Positions 1 to 9,149 of a stretch of DNA of 34,761 bases are shown here, piece by piece. The stretch comes from Shewanella saliphila. GTDB lineage: Bacteria > Pseudomonadota > Gammaproteobacteria > Enterobacterales > Shewanellaceae. Made by a program: the position numbers and the translations under genes. Position 1 is the stretch's first letter. Every line of letters begins with the position of its first letter. The stretch is from contig NZ_BMQV01000046.1 in assembly GCF_014648295.1 (NCBI RefSeq), forward strand, positions 1 through 34,761, given 5' to 3'. Under the pieces are notes generated by a model. The model searched no databases. It was not told where the DNA came from and worked only from the letters and a program-made list of their open reading frames with translations.

Positions 1-29
1 ATTAAGTATAAAGACAAAGAAAAAGAGCG

Positions 30-287
30 CTATTTGATCACACTGGCGAGATCAATCAAGCTATTTTTTATCTCTTTGTTTTTAAAAAGGATGTATGAAA
101 AGCGATCGAGTATGATCAGCCCCTGAGTTATAGCTGTGACAGTATCCTGAGATAAGCCGTTAGCAACGGTGTAATTAGTATGGTTGAGTAGAAAATCAAA
201 GTTGGATTCTGTGTTTCCCGTTTCTATGGCTGTAGCAAAAGGGCTGATAAAAATACAAACACAGATAAACAGTAAAATTTTAGGCAT
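30..287 (-). pseudogene. N-terminal relic of a secreted beta-propeller (Reg_prop) sensor-type protein
   Basis: An 85-codon frame starting at the ATG read from 287 begins with a clear signal peptide (MPKILLFICVCIFISPFATA). The segment after it, ending NYTVANGLSQDTVTAITQ, matches how I know the start of ligand-binding beta-propeller (Reg_prop) domains of hybrid sensor kinases and GGDEF proteins, usually 'HYTVxxGLSQNTVxAIxQDxxGFIW'. Here the text loses the GFIWIGT part, jumps to LDRFSYILF and stops about 30 residues later. It therefore reads as the first blade of a protein that is normally 800-1300 residues long, cut by deletion. No good ribosome binding site is visible. The same frame is open further upstream to 374, but the signal peptide argues for the inner start. 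It could instead be a small secreted protein of unknown function. Confidence 0.5.
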
Positions 288-520
288 AATTGTTATACTT
301 ATTCTCGTCCGATGCCGCAAAGAAGTTGATGAATTGTCTACTTTTTCAGAAACCTGCGAGTTTGTCAAAAGCATGTTAATAAAAAAGAAGTGATTGATAG
401 ATTAATGTGCAAAGATTCTCATAATTTCATTAAAGAGTTACTTTTTTATCAGCAACTTATATAGCACTAAAGTTTTATATGGTATCGGGTTCCGTTTATG
501 CTTTTTTTGACAGTGTTTTA

Positions 521-551
521 GTGGTTGCATGATAAATAGTGATGCAACCAC
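521..551 (-). terminator. Hairpin after the M16 peptidase gene
   Basis: Perfect 10-bp inverted repeat GTGGTTGCAT / ATGCAACCAC with an 11-base loop, starting 12 bases past the stop codon of the minus-strand peptidase gene. On the minus strand it is followed by TAAAACAC and not by a run of T, so it is at best a weak intrinsic terminator or an mRNA 3'-end stabilising hairpin. Confidence 0.45.
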
Positions 552-563
552 TCAATGCTTATC

Positions 564-3353
564 TTAAAACTGAAATTTGTCAGCTTGTTGCTTAAATGCT
601 TTTAAATCGACGATCATGTTATCAGATCTCAAGCTTGCTTGGCTGTGATGTTGTTCACCACAACTGAATAATACTAAGCGGTCACAGTCTCTACTGCGCA
701 TGTGGGCCACCATAAATTTAATTAAGTCTGCTCGAGTTAACTTCATGACTTCTGCAACAACGGTTTCACGTTGGTTAAATTGATAATCTCGGTTTCCTAA
801 GCTTACCCAGTAACGTTGGCTGCGGGTTTTTAAATTGGTGTCATTTTCCATTATTTGGCTAATCATGCCTTGCTTGGTACTTTCCCACTGCTCATTGGTG
901 ATTTGCATAACGGCATAGTTAAAGTCAGCGATAAACTCATCAATGGCTTCTAGGAGCTGCCTAGGTCCAGTTGTAGGGGATTGCACATAAAAGATAATCC
1001 CAGGGTGTCGATTTAGTGGTAAATAACCCGTGCCAACCATATAGCCGAGTTGTTGCTTAGTGCGTAACTCGTGGAAGAAGGTTGAAGACATGGTGTGATT
1101 TAACAAGCTAAACAATGCCATGCGTTCTGGTGTGGCCGCTCGTGATTGGTAATAAACAATGATGGCACTGTCTTGATGGGCAATGCTTTTTTCGCGCAGT
1201 AGTGAGCCTCTTTTATCTAAATTGACTAACTCTCTTGAGGATTCTGCGCTTGGCTTGGTTACCAGCGACAGTAAATGTTTTAAGCGTTTACCCAGTTGCT
1301 GGGTTTCTTGTTCTAACCAATCACCGTAGACAAGCCCTTCAAGGTAAACCTTTTTGTAAAATGCACTCACGTGATTATGCAGATCACTTAGGGTGAGTTC
1401 TGCTAACTCTTCTGCCATTCTAGCGGGTTCAAAACTTCTCTTTTGCAGGGTAACCGTTAAGCTGGTAAATAATTGTGAAATAGGTTTTGCTTGAGCTACA
1501 TTATTCCAGCTGCGCAAAATTTGCTTTTTAATCATGTTAAAGCGTTGTTCGGTAAAGTTACGTTCGCGCGCTTTGTTAATAATTAGCGTTAATAGTTTTT
1601 CTTGATTGCCTGTAAAGCCTGTGAGATGAAGGGTTATTCCACCTTGATGCGGATAAATGTTGTAATTTAGCCCAGCCACTTCAGCCTGGTAAGTAGGCTC
1701 TGTGAGGTAATCGATTAGCATTTCAACGTAAAGTCGGGTTAATGCGGCTTGTCTCGGAGTTGAGCTTGCTTGGTCTGAATCAAGTGACAAGTACAAGTGA
1801 CCTTTTGGTACATTGAACTCATCATCCTTTTTGTGCCAAATACGGTAACCTTCGCCTTCAGCGACTATCTTGGGCACATCGCTGTTGCTTTTGTCTGATC
1901 GAGCCTGGGGGTGAGCGACAATAAACGGATTTTTTTCAGGCAGTTTAAGTGCATGTCGAGTGGTTATCGCAGACCATTTATCCAGTTGATGTGGCTGTAA
2001 TGATGTGACCTGATAAGGCGTGTCATACCATGCTGCTTGTTTATCTACCTGTGATTCTTTAGCCACTGTCATTAAGCGCATATTACTTACTGACATCATT
2101 GACAATAATTGCATGGTTTCATCTTCATGCATTTCATCCATTCGGTAATCACCATAAATAATATCTTCGATATCATAGTGATGCATGTTGATGCTGAGAT
2201 GGCTGGCTAAATCCAAGGTTTTTATTTGTTCCTGATACCTAAACGCGGTATCTAACAGGCTGGCGCGTTCTTGATAACGCCAAGCGCTAACACCTTGCTG
2301 TTTGATGAGCTCAATATATTCAAATACACAGGTGACTACTTCATCTAACTCAATATAACCTTTATCGGTTAACTGAATACTGATGGAATAATCTTTAAAG
2401 TTATAACCATTAACCCCACCGCCAGCAGACAAGTTATTCGCTAAACCTTGCAGTTTCAGATACGACAACAAACTCCCTGGACTCTCATTACCGAGTAAAT
2501 GGCTGATAAACGTTAACGGTTTGCGTTTATAAAATTGATCTATCTCGGGCAGAGCAAAACAAATGCTGACTCGTTTTTGATCTTTGAGCGGCACGATTTT
2601 AATATGCTTTTGTTGTTGTTCTTTGTTGAGTAAGGCTACATTGGGATAGTGTTTACTGACATTTCTGTTTTCGATTGTCGAAAAATATTGCGTCACAATG
2701 GCTTCTAACTCTGCAATTGAACGCGGCGCGACAACACACAGTGTCATGATGTTTGCGCTGTAGTGTTGTCGATAAAATGCTAAAAGCTCATCACGAATAT
2801 CTGCCTGCTTACCTGCTAAAGTGGTCAGATTACCCACAGAGAACTTTGAGAAAGGGTGTTTAGGGTTAACGGATTCTTTCTGCACCTGGTAAACCCGGCG
2901 AATGTCATCTTTGAGTTTTAAGCTAAATTCTGACTCAATAGCTTGTCGTTCTCGGTCGACTAATTCTAAATCAAATTTAGGTGCGATAAAAAATTGGCTA
3001 AAACGGTCTAAAGAACCTTCTAATGCGTCAGCATTGATGCTGTAAAAAAAGTTAGTTTGTTCAGTGCCTGTCCATGCATTATTGTTACCGCCATGCTGAT
3101 TGATATAGGCATGGTACTCACCTGAATCTGGGTATTTATCGGTACCTAAAAACAACATATGCTCAAGAAAATGTGCCATTCCAGGCCGTTCAGCGGGATC
3201 GTCAAAATGACCAACGCTAACCGCCATAGACGCTGCGGCTTGGTTTGATTGCATATCTTCAACCAAAAGCACTCGTAATTGATTGCTTAATACTCGATAT
3301 TGATATTGACGATGATCATTTTGGCTTTTATAAACTGCTGGATAATCAGGCAA
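564..3353 (-). CDS. M16 family zinc metallopeptidase (insulinase/pitrilysin-like)
   Basis: 929 residues, the size of pitrilysin (PtrA, ~960) and insulin-degrading enzyme, which are fused four-domain M16A peptidases that degrade short peptides in an enclosed chamber. The inverted zinc motif HFLEH is at residues 61-65 (H61, catalytic E64, H65), and the third ligand is probably E142 in the ESEF segment. The N-terminal catalytic half is followed by the inactive, structurally similar C-terminal half. There is no signal peptide, unlike periplasmic E. coli PtrA, so a cytoplasmic enzyme is inferred. The start is TTG, supported by GGAG (complement of 3361-3364) seven bases upstream. It is divergent from sixA across about 190 bases and is followed by a hairpin, so it is probably transcribed alone. 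Confidence 0.93.
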   Translation of the reverse strand: MPDYPAVYKSQNDHRQYQYRVLSNQLRVLLVEDMQSNQAAASMAVSVGHFDDPAERPGMAHFLEHMLFLGTDKYPDSGEYHAYINQHGGNNNAWTGTEQTNFFYSINADALEGSLDRFSQFFIAPKFDLELVDRERQAIESEFSLKLKDDIRRVYQVQKESVNPKHPFSKFSVGNLTTLAGKQADIRDELLAFYRQHYSANIMTLCVVAPRSIAELEAIVTQYFSTIENRNVSKHYPNVALLNKEQQQKHIKIVPLKDQKRVSICFALPEIDQFYKRKPLTFISHLLGNESPGSLLSYLKLQGLANNLSAGGGVNGYNFKDYSISIQLTDKGYIELDEVVTCVFEYIELIKQQGVSAWRYQERASLLDTAFRYQEQIKTLDLASHLSINMHHYDIEDIIYGDYRMDEMHEDETMQLLSMMSVSNMRLMTVAKESQVDKQAAWYDTPYQVTSLQPHQLDKWSAITTRHALKLPEKNPFIVAHPQARSDKSNSDVPKIVAEGEGYRIWHKKDDEFNVPKGHLYLSLDSDQASSTPRQAALTRLYVEMLIDYLTEPTYQAEVAGLNYNIYPHQGGITLHLTGFTGNQEKLLTLIINKARERNFTEQRFNMIKKQILRSWNNVAQAKPISQLFTSLTVTLQKRSFEPARMAEELAELTLSDLHNHVSAFYKKVYLEGLVYGDWLEQETQQLGKRLKHLLSLVTKPSAESSRELVNLDKRGSLLREKSIAHQDSAIIVYYQSRAATPERMALFSLLNHTMSSTFFHELRTKQQLGYMVGTGYLPLNRHPGIIFYVQSPTTGPRQLLEAIDEFIADFNYAVMQITNEQWESTKQGMISQIMENDTNLKTRSQRYWVSLGNRDYQFNQRETVVAEVMKLTRADLIKFMVAHMRSRDCDRLVLFSCGEQHHSQASLRSDNMIVDLKAFKQQADKFQF

Positions 3354-3477
3354 AAGAAGGCTCCAGAAAACATAACTTGTTATATATTGATCTTCTTATG
3401 AGTTTTTAGCAAATAGCGAAGGCATGTTTTATGCTTTTATCGACTAAAGTTTAGCTCATTATCGACGATACTAGGGT

Positions 3478-3505
3478 TTGTTGTTGTGCTATTTAGCGCT
3501 ACAAT
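3478..3505 (+). promoter_or_regulatory. Putative promoter of sixA
   Basis: TTGTTG (3478-3483), 16-base spacer, TACAAT (3500-3505), ending about 35 bases before the sixA ATG in the divergent intergenic region. Confidence 0.4.
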
Positions 3506-3542
3506 TGCCGAAGAACGATAATAAAAATATCCAGAGAGAAGT

Positions 3543-4022
3543 ATGCAGTTATTTTTGATGCGACATGGTGAAGCTGGCTTTGATGCGCCGTCTGACCGAG
3601 AACGTAAACTAACCGAAACCGGTCGTATCCACAGCGGATACATGGCCAATTGGTTAACTAAGAGCGTGAGCCAACTCGATTTAGTGATTGTGAGTCCTTA
3701 TTTACGTGCGCAGCAAACGTGGCAAGAAGTCAGTAGACACTTACCTGAACCTCGAAAGTTAGTTGTGCTTGATGATGTGACTCCATCAGGCGATCCTAAA
3801 AGAGCAGTGGACGTGGTACTTGCTTATGCCGAACAGTTTAAAGCAGACAATGTACTGGTGATTGCACACATGCCCATTTTAGGGTTTATGGTCAGTGAAT
3901 TAGTGGCAGGTATTGAGCCGCCATTATTTGCGACATCAGCAGTGGCACAAATTGATAAACACATGCATCAAAGCAGTTTTGTTGCTATGACAGCTGCTCA
4001 TCAAGTGATGGCCGCACGCTAG
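3543..4022 (+). CDS. sixA: Phosphohistidine phosphatase SixA
   Basis: 159 residues, matching the short SixA branch of the histidine phosphatase (phosphoglycerate mutase-like) family. The RHG motif is at residues 7-9, with H8 as the phosphate-accepting histidine. The second catalytic histidine is probably H109 in VIAHMP. In E. coli, SixA removes phosphate from histidine phosphotransfer domains (ArcB and the nitrogen PTS protein NPr); here that role is inferred by family. The start ATG follows AGAGAGAA, a good purine-rich ribosome binding site. The gene is divergent from the M16 peptidase and convergent with smrB, so it is monocistronic. Confidence 0.9.
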   Translation: MQLFLMRHGEAGFDAPSDRERKLTETGRIHSGYMANWLTKSVSQLDLVIVSPYLRAQQTWQEVSRHLPEPRKLVVLDDVTPSGDPKRAVDVVLAYAEQFKADNVLVIAHMPILGFMVSELVAGIEPPLFATSAVAQIDKHMHQSSFVAMTAAHQVMAAR

Positions 4023-4033
4023 TTATAATAAGT

Positions 4034-4059
4034 GTAAGGTAAGTCTTTACTTACCTTGC
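4034..4059. terminator. Hairpin between convergent sixA and smrB
   Basis: An 11-bp stem (one G-T wobble) at 4034-4044 and 4049-4059, core AAGGTAAGT / ACTTACCTT, closed by the tetraloop CTTT, lies between the two facing stop codons. No T run follows on either strand, so it may act as a bidirectional pause or RNA-stabilising hairpin and not as a classic intrinsic terminator. Confidence 0.45.
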
Positions 4060-4099
4060 AATCAGCAACAGCCTAATATTTAAATTACCTATACTACGC

Positions 4100-4627
4100 T
4101 TAACGCCTATGTGGCTGCTCACCAATATCAATTAATACCAACAACGCGGCATCGCCGCCCCATTCTTTAGGTGCTTGATGAAATGCTTTTACCTTTGGGT
4201 GCTGAGCTAACCACAATGGCAATTGCTGCTTCAAAATACCTGTGCCATAACCGTGCATCACACAACAACAAATACTGCTTTGTTTAACACAAGCTTGAAT
4301 AAGTGCTGCCAGCTCAAGTTTGGCTTCAGATTGGCGCAGACCATGTAAGTCAAGTAATAAATCGGGGGAATAGTCGCCACGTCTTAAACGTTTTAGCTCA
4401 AGTTTATCTGCACTGTCATTTATCCAGCGCATAGGTCCCTCGACCGGCAACAGCGGCTGATAAGTGTCCGAAAAATAGCTGTCAACGTGGATTTGACGTT
4501 CTTTAAATTCGAATTGTTTTTTAGGTTTGACTGGCTGTTTAAAATGGTGGGTATCTTGCTTGAGAGGTTTGATACCGTCTATTAGTTGGCTAAACAGCAA
4601 CGTGTCTGAGTTATTTTCGTCTTTCAT
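4100..4627 (-). CDS. smrB: Ribosome rescue endonuclease SmrB (Smr domain)
   Basis: 175 residues. The C-terminal Smr domain contains the family motifs DLHGLR (93-98) and HGYGTG (125-130), followed by the HPKVKAFHQAPKEWGG segment typical of the SmrB/YfcN subgroup. The N-terminal ~80 residues are basic and less conserved, as expected for the ribosome-binding extension. In E. coli, SmrB cleaves mRNA between collided ribosomes and so routes them to tmRNA rescue. The gene is divergent from prmB, the same arrangement as in E. coli, which supports the assignment. The start ATG (complement of 4625-4627) has no strong Shine-Dalgarno sequence. Confidence 0.92.
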   Translation of the reverse strand: MKDENNSDTLLFSQLIDGIKPLKQDTHHFKQPVKPKKQFEFKERQIHVDSYFSDTYQPLLPVEGPMRWINDSADKLELKRLRRGDYSPDLLLDLHGLRQSEAKLELAALIQACVKQSSICCCVMHGYGTGILKQQLPLWLAQHPKVKAFHQAPKEWGGDAALLVLIDIGEQPHRR

Positions 4628-4706
4628 GGCGGTATTGTATTGAATTCTAGGTCATCTTAATAGACATCAGTTACAATAGCGCAGAACAATTTTTTAGGAG
4701 TGTGTT

Positions 4707-5651
4707 TTGGATAAGATCTTTGTAGATGAAGCGGTCACTGAGTTACGTACTATAGGTGATATGTTGCGCTGGGCGGTTAGCCGTTTTAATGATGCCAATA
4801 TTTATTATGGTCACGGTACTGATAATGCTTGGGACGAAGCCATTGCATTGGTTTTTCATGCTTTACACTTACCTGAAGAAATCGGTCAGCAAGTTATTTT
4901 AAGTAACCTGACGAGCAGTGAAAAACATAAAATTGTTGAGCTAATTATTCGTCGTGTACGCGAGCGCTTACCTGTACCGTATTTAACCCACAAAGCGCGT
5001 TTTGCCGGCCTTGATTTTTATGTTGATGAGCGTGTATTAGTGCCGCGTTCACCGATTGCAGAAATGATTAATAATCAGTTTAGTCCTTGGTTATACAACA
5101 AGCCTGTGCACCGTATTATGGATTTATGTACGGGCAGTGCTTGTATTGCTATTGCGTGTGCTCATGTATTTGAAGATGCAGAAGTGGATGCGCTTGATAT
5201 TAGTGAAGATGCATTAGAAGTGGCGCAAATTAACATTGAGTCACTTGATGTGATGGAGCGTGTTTTCCCTATCCAGTCTGATTTATTCTCAGCAATCCCT
5301 AAAGGGCCACATTACGATTTAATCGTTTCAAACCCGCCATATGTTGATGCTGAAGATATTGGTGACATGCCAGATGAGTATCACCACGAACCAGCCATTG
5401 GTTTAGCCTCGGGCCGCGATGGTTTAGATTTAACCAAGCGCATTTTAGCCAATGCAGCTGATTACTTGACTGAAAATGGAGTGTTAGTGGTTGAAGTGGG
5501 TAACTCAATGGTGCATTTAATTGAGCAATTCCCTGATGTGCCGTTCACCTGGGTAGATTTTGAATTTGGCGGTGACGGTGTGTTTGTATTAACCCGTGAT
5601 CAGCTAGTTGAAAATGAATCACTTTTCTCTGTATACAAAGATGCTGAATAA
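4707..5651 (+). CDS. prmB: Ribosomal protein uL3 N5-glutamine methyltransferase PrmB
   Basis: 314 residues, family size. A helical N-terminal domain is followed by a Rossmann methyltransferase with the SAM-binding segment DLCTGSACIAI (139-149) and the NPPY glutamine-methylase signature at 209-212. It methylates a glutamine of ribosomal protein L3 in E. coli; it differs from PrmC by target and by its aroC neighbourhood. The start is TTG at 4707, with TAGGAG ending six bases upstream; no ATG in a comparable position competes. It is followed 54 bases later by aroC on the same strand, as in enterobacteria, and they are probably co-transcribed. Confidence 0.93.
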   Translation: MDKIFVDEAVTELRTIGDMLRWAVSRFNDANIYYGHGTDNAWDEAIALVFHALHLPEEIGQQVILSNLTSSEKHKIVELIIRRVRERLPVPYLTHKARFAGLDFYVDERVLVPRSPIAEMINNQFSPWLYNKPVHRIMDLCTGSACIAIACAHVFEDAEVDALDISEDALEVAQINIESLDVMERVFPIQSDLFSAIPKGPHYDLIVSNPPYVDAEDIGDMPDEYHHEPAIGLASGRDGLDLTKRILANAADYLTENGVLVVEVGNSMVHLIEQFPDVPFTWVDFEFGGDGVFVLTRDQLVENESLFSVYKDAE

Positions 5652-5705
5652 TAGCGTAAGGTATTTTGCAGTAGATAGAATAAAACATAGAGGTAGTTAA
5701 CGCGC

Positions 5706-6800
5706 ATGTCTGGAAACAGTATTGGTCAAAACTTTGTAGTAACAACCTTTGGTGAAAGCCATGGTGTTGCATTGGGTTGTATTATTGATGGTTGCCCACC
5801 AGGGCTCGAATTAACCGTTGAAGATATGCAACATGATTTAGACAGACGACGTCCAGGTACATCGCGTTACACCACCGCTAGACGTGAAGCCGATGAAGTG
5901 AAAATTTTATCGGGTGTGTTTGAAGGTAAAACGACAGGCACCTCGATTGGTCTATTGATTGAAAATACCGATCAACGCAGCCAGGACTATTCAAACATTA
6001 AAGACACTTTCCGCCCAGGCCATGCCGATTATACATATCAGCAAAAATATGGCATGCGCGATTACCGTGGTGGTGGCCGTTCATCTGCGCGCGAAACTGC
6101 GATGCGTGTTGCTGCGGGCGCAGTGGCTAAAAAATACCTTAAGCAAGTGCATGGTATTGAAATTCATGGCTACCTTGCTCAGCTAGGACCAATTACTGCC
6201 GATACTGTTGATTTAACCCAAATCGAACAAAACGCATTCTTCTTTCCTGATGCAACTAAGTTAGAAGCATTAGATGAGTACATGCGTGGTTTACGTAAAT
6301 CGGGTGACTCAATTGGTGCCAAAATTACCGTGGCAGCTACCGGCGTACCAGTGGGTTTAGGTGAGCCAGTATTTGATCGACTCGATGCTGATATTGCTCA
6401 TGCGCTTATGGGCATTAATGCCGTTAAAGGTGTCGAGATAGGTGATGGTTTTGGTGTGGTTACCCAAAAAGGCTCTGAAGGTCGCGACTTAATGTCACCA
6501 GAGGGGTTTGCCTCTAATCATGCTGGTGGTGTATTAGGTGGTATTTCATCAGGCCAGCCTGTTGTGGCTCATATAGCGTTAAAGCCAACATCAAGTATCA
6601 GTGTACCGGGTCAAAGCATGACTGTGCAGGGTGATACGGTTGATATGATCACCAAAGGTCGACACGATCCTTGCGTGGGCATTCGTGCAGTACCTATTGC
6701 AGAAGCCATGTTAGCGATTGTATTAATGGACCATTTATTAAGACACCGCGCGCAAAATCAAGATGTTGTTCGTCATACGCCAGAGATTGGAATGCGTTAA
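5706..6800 (+). CDS. aroC: Chorismate synthase
   Basis: 364 residues (E. coli AroC has 361). Catalyses the last step of the shikimate pathway, the FMN-dependent conversion of 5-enolpyruvylshikimate-3-phosphate to chorismate, the precursor of aromatic amino acids, folate and quinones. All three family signatures are visible: GESHG at 16-20, the GGGRSSARETAMRVAAG block, and RHDPCVGIRAVPIAEAM near the C-terminus. A GAGG sequence lies about 12 bases before the ATG. The stop overlaps the start of the following transporter gene (TAATG), which implies translational coupling. Confidence 0.97.
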   Translation: MSGNSIGQNFVVTTFGESHGVALGCIIDGCPPGLELTVEDMQHDLDRRRPGTSRYTTARREADEVKILSGVFEGKTTGTSIGLLIENTDQRSQDYSNIKDTFRPGHADYTYQQKYGMRDYRGGGRSSARETAMRVAAGAVAKKYLKQVHGIEIHGYLAQLGPITADTVDLTQIEQNAFFFPDATKLEALDEYMRGLRKSGDSIGAKITVAATGVPVGLGEPVFDRLDADIAHALMGINAVKGVEIGDGFGVVTQKGSEGRDLMSPEGFASNHAGGVLGGISSGQPVVAHIALKPTSSISVPGQSMTVQGDTVDMITKGRHDPCVGIRAVPIAEAMLAIVLMDHLLRHRAQNQDVVRHTPEIGMR

Positions 6801-7981
6801 TGCCCTCAAGTCACCGCGCTGAACCAGATTTACGCTGGCTCGGCGCCTGCTATTTCTTTTTCTTTTCTATTCTCGGCATCATGGTCCCCTATTTAGGGGT
6901 CTTTTTTGATAGCCGAGGCTTCAAAGCGCAAGAAATTGGATTTTTGCTGGCCATTTTAATGGCCACGCGCATTGTAGCGCCTAACATTTGGGCGGCAGTA
7001 GCAGACCGAACAGGGATGCGCGCCGAGCTGATCAAGCTTGGTTCGTTCGCCGCAGCAATAACGTACATTAGCTTTTTCTTTGACGGCAGTTTTTTATACC
7101 TCGCTGTTAGTTTGGCCATTTACACCTTTTTTTGGAACTCAATTCTGGCGCAGTTAGAAGTGATTACCTTAGACACCTTAGGTGACAAAGCTGAGCGTTA
7201 TGGGGCCATTCGCAGCTGGGGCAGTGTCGGCTATATTGTGTTAGTGATAAGTGGCGGTTTTGCCATTGATTATTGGGGCCCTGAAGTGCTGCCTTATATG
7301 GGCATGATATTATTTCTTGGCTTATTTGCCTGTTCATTACCGTTACCGGCTAACCGCAGTGTGGTGGTTAATCGTGCAGACCGACCTAAATTAACATTCG
7401 ACGCCTCGCTTATTTGGTTTATGTTATCGGCGATGTTGCTGCAGATGAGTGTCGGGCCTTTTTATGGCTTCTTCGTATTGTACTTAAAGCAGTTTGGTTA
7501 TTCTGAAACCGTTGCAGGCATACTGGTTGCCCTTGGCGTATTTGCCGAAATTATCATCTTCTTTTATTCATCTCGGTTGATCCGCCGGTATGGAATTCGT
7601 ATTTTGCTGGTGGTGAGTATGTTGCTGACGGCCGTTCGTTGGCTGTTGTTGGCTTTTGGCGTTGAGTCTCTTTTGCTGTTGATCATCAGCCAAATCCTTC
7701 ATGCATTTACCTTTGGCTTAGTGCACGCCGCGTCGATTCATTTTATTCATCGGCATTTTAATGTTAGTCATCGCAGTACAGGGCAGGCGTTGTATGCCAG
7801 CGTGAGTTTTGGTGTGGGCGGTGCGTTAGGTACCTGGGTAAGCGGTATGATTTGGGGCGATGGCAGCCAAACCATGTGGGTGTGGGTCTTTGCCGCTAGC
7901 TGTGCGTTTTTATCTATGATTGCGGTAATGATGATCCCCAATATTAATGGTGAAGCCACTGCTAATACAGTACAAGATTAA
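6800..7981 (+). CDS. MFS transporter, HcaT-like (MFS_1_like family)
   Basis: 393 residues if started at the ATG at 6800, which overlaps the aroC stop by one base; the frame is open further upstream inside aroC but that part is antifunctional shadow. About twelve hydrophobic segments are visible. The N-terminal half contains RWLGACYFFFFSILG and the cytoplasmic loop ADRTG, resembling the 3-phenylpropionate transporter HcaT / MFS_1_like group, in which the substrate is usually unknown. Position directly after aroC is suggestive of an aromatic or organic-acid substrate, but that is only inference. It is located in the inner membrane. Confidence 0.85.
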   Translation: MPSSHRAEPDLRWLGACYFFFFSILGIMVPYLGVFFDSRGFKAQEIGFLLAILMATRIVAPNIWAAVADRTGMRAELIKLGSFAAAITYISFFFDGSFLYLAVSLAIYTFFWNSILAQLEVITLDTLGDKAERYGAIRSWGSVGYIVLVISGGFAIDYWGPEVLPYMGMILFLGLFACSLPLPANRSVVVNRADRPKLTFDASLIWFMLSAMLLQMSVGPFYGFFVLYLKQFGYSETVAGILVALGVFAEIIIFFYSSRLIRRYGIRILLVVSMLLTAVRWLLLAFGVESLLLLIISQILHAFTFGLVHAASIHFIHRHFNVSHRSTGQALYASVSFGVGGALGTWVSGMIWGDGSQTMWVWVFAASCAFLSMIAVMMIPNINGEATANTVQD

Positions 7982-8009
7982 CATCTAAAAAGAGTCGCAA
8001 GGAGTTATC

Positions 8010-9146
8010 GTGAAACGTTTTCGCTTAGGGGTAATCATTAATCCATTAGCTGGATTAGGCGGCAGTGTTGGATTAAAAGGCTCCGACGGCGTAGCTTTAG
8101 AAGCCATCGCTAAAGGTGCAACCCCTAAAGCTCAGCTTCGAATGCAGCAGGCTTTAGCGGTAATATTACCTTTTATTCATAACGTAGACATCATTACCGC
8201 TTCGGGCGACATGGGCGCAAATTTATGTCGCCAAATGGGCTTTACTACCAATGAAGTCTATTACAGCGAAACGACCACCTCCTCGCAAGATACCCAACAA
8301 GCTGTGACATGCTTACTCGAGCAACAGTTAGATTTACTGCTGTTTGCTGGCGGCGATGGTACCGCGCGCGATATTTATGCAGTTGTTGAAGATAAGGTGC
8401 CCGTATTAGGTGTACCTGCTGGCGTTAAAATTCACTCAGGCGTTTACGGTATTACGCCACATGCTTCTGGTCTGGTGGTGAGTATGTTACTGCAAGGTGA
8501 GCTTGTCAGTTTAATGTCGGCCGATGTGATGGACATAGATGAAGTTGCCTTTAGACAAGGCACGGTAAGAGCAAAACGATTTGGTGAAATGACAGTCCCA
8601 GCAGAGCCGCGATATATTCAAGCAGTGAAAATGGGCGGTAAAGAAGTGGATGAGTTAGTGTTGGCCGATATTGCTGCCGATATTATTGAATCAATGGACG
8701 ATGAATTATTCATTATGGGGTCGGGCAGTACCGTTGCCGCAGTGATGGAAGATCTAGGGATAGACAATACTTTACTCGGCGTTGATGTTATTCAAGACAA
8801 AACGTTAATTGCTCAAGATGTTAGTGCCAATCAATTACTCGAATTGACCGGGAATTACCCCCTTGAGAAGGTTAAATTAGTGATCACTCTCATTGGTGGG
8901 CAAGGGCACATATTGGGGCGGGGCAATCAGCAATTGTCACCAGAGTTGATAAAACGCATCCCAAAAGACAATATTTTAATCCTAGCCACAAAAACTAAGC
9001 TTAAAGCACTTGAAGGTCGACCATTAATTGTGGATAGTGGCGACCCTGAATTAGACAAAGCACTCACAGGCTATTACAAAATAGTCACTGGCTACCACGA
9101 TTACGTAATGTATCAAGTAGCCAACCCAGATTTAGTGGAGAACTAA
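8010..9146 (+). CDS. ATP-NAD kinase family protein (COG3199-like)
   Basis: 378 residues. The nucleotide-binding signature FAGGDGTARDI (GGDGT at 114-118) of the NAD kinase/diacylglycerol kinase fold is present, preceded by GVIINPLAGLGGSVGLKGSDG at the N-terminus and followed by VPAGVKIHSGVYG. This pattern matches the longer 'predicted polyphosphate/ATP-dependent NAD kinase' group and not canonical NadK (~290 residues). The biochemical substrate is not established from sequence. The start is GTG at 8010 with AAGGAG five bases upstream. It is 28 bases after the transporter and 3 bases before yfcL, so it is probably part of the aroC transcription unit. Confidence 0.85.
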   Translation: MKRFRLGVIINPLAGLGGSVGLKGSDGVALEAIAKGATPKAQLRMQQALAVILPFIHNVDIITASGDMGANLCRQMGFTTNEVYYSETTTSSQDTQQAVTCLLEQQLDLLLFAGGDGTARDIYAVVEDKVPVLGVPAGVKIHSGVYGITPHASGLVVSMLLQGELVSLMSADVMDIDEVAFRQGTVRAKRFGEMTVPAEPRYIQAVKMGGKEVDELVLADIAADIIESMDDELFIMGSGSTVAAVMEDLGIDNTLLGVDVIQDKTLIAQDVSANQLLELTGNYPLEKVKLVITLIGGQGHILGRGNQQLSPELIKRIPKDNILILATKTKLKALEGRPLIVDSGDPELDKALTGYYKIVTGYHDYVMYQVANPDLVEN

Positions 9147-9149
9147 ACC

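Noticed and set aside
184..393. Plus-strand 69-codon frame opposite the sensor relic
   Set aside because: It is antisense to the signal-peptide-bearing frame and shows no family resemblance or ribosome binding site.
6671..6799. Longer N-terminus for the MFS transporter
   Set aside because: This part lies inside aroC; membrane protein character begins after the ATG at 6800.
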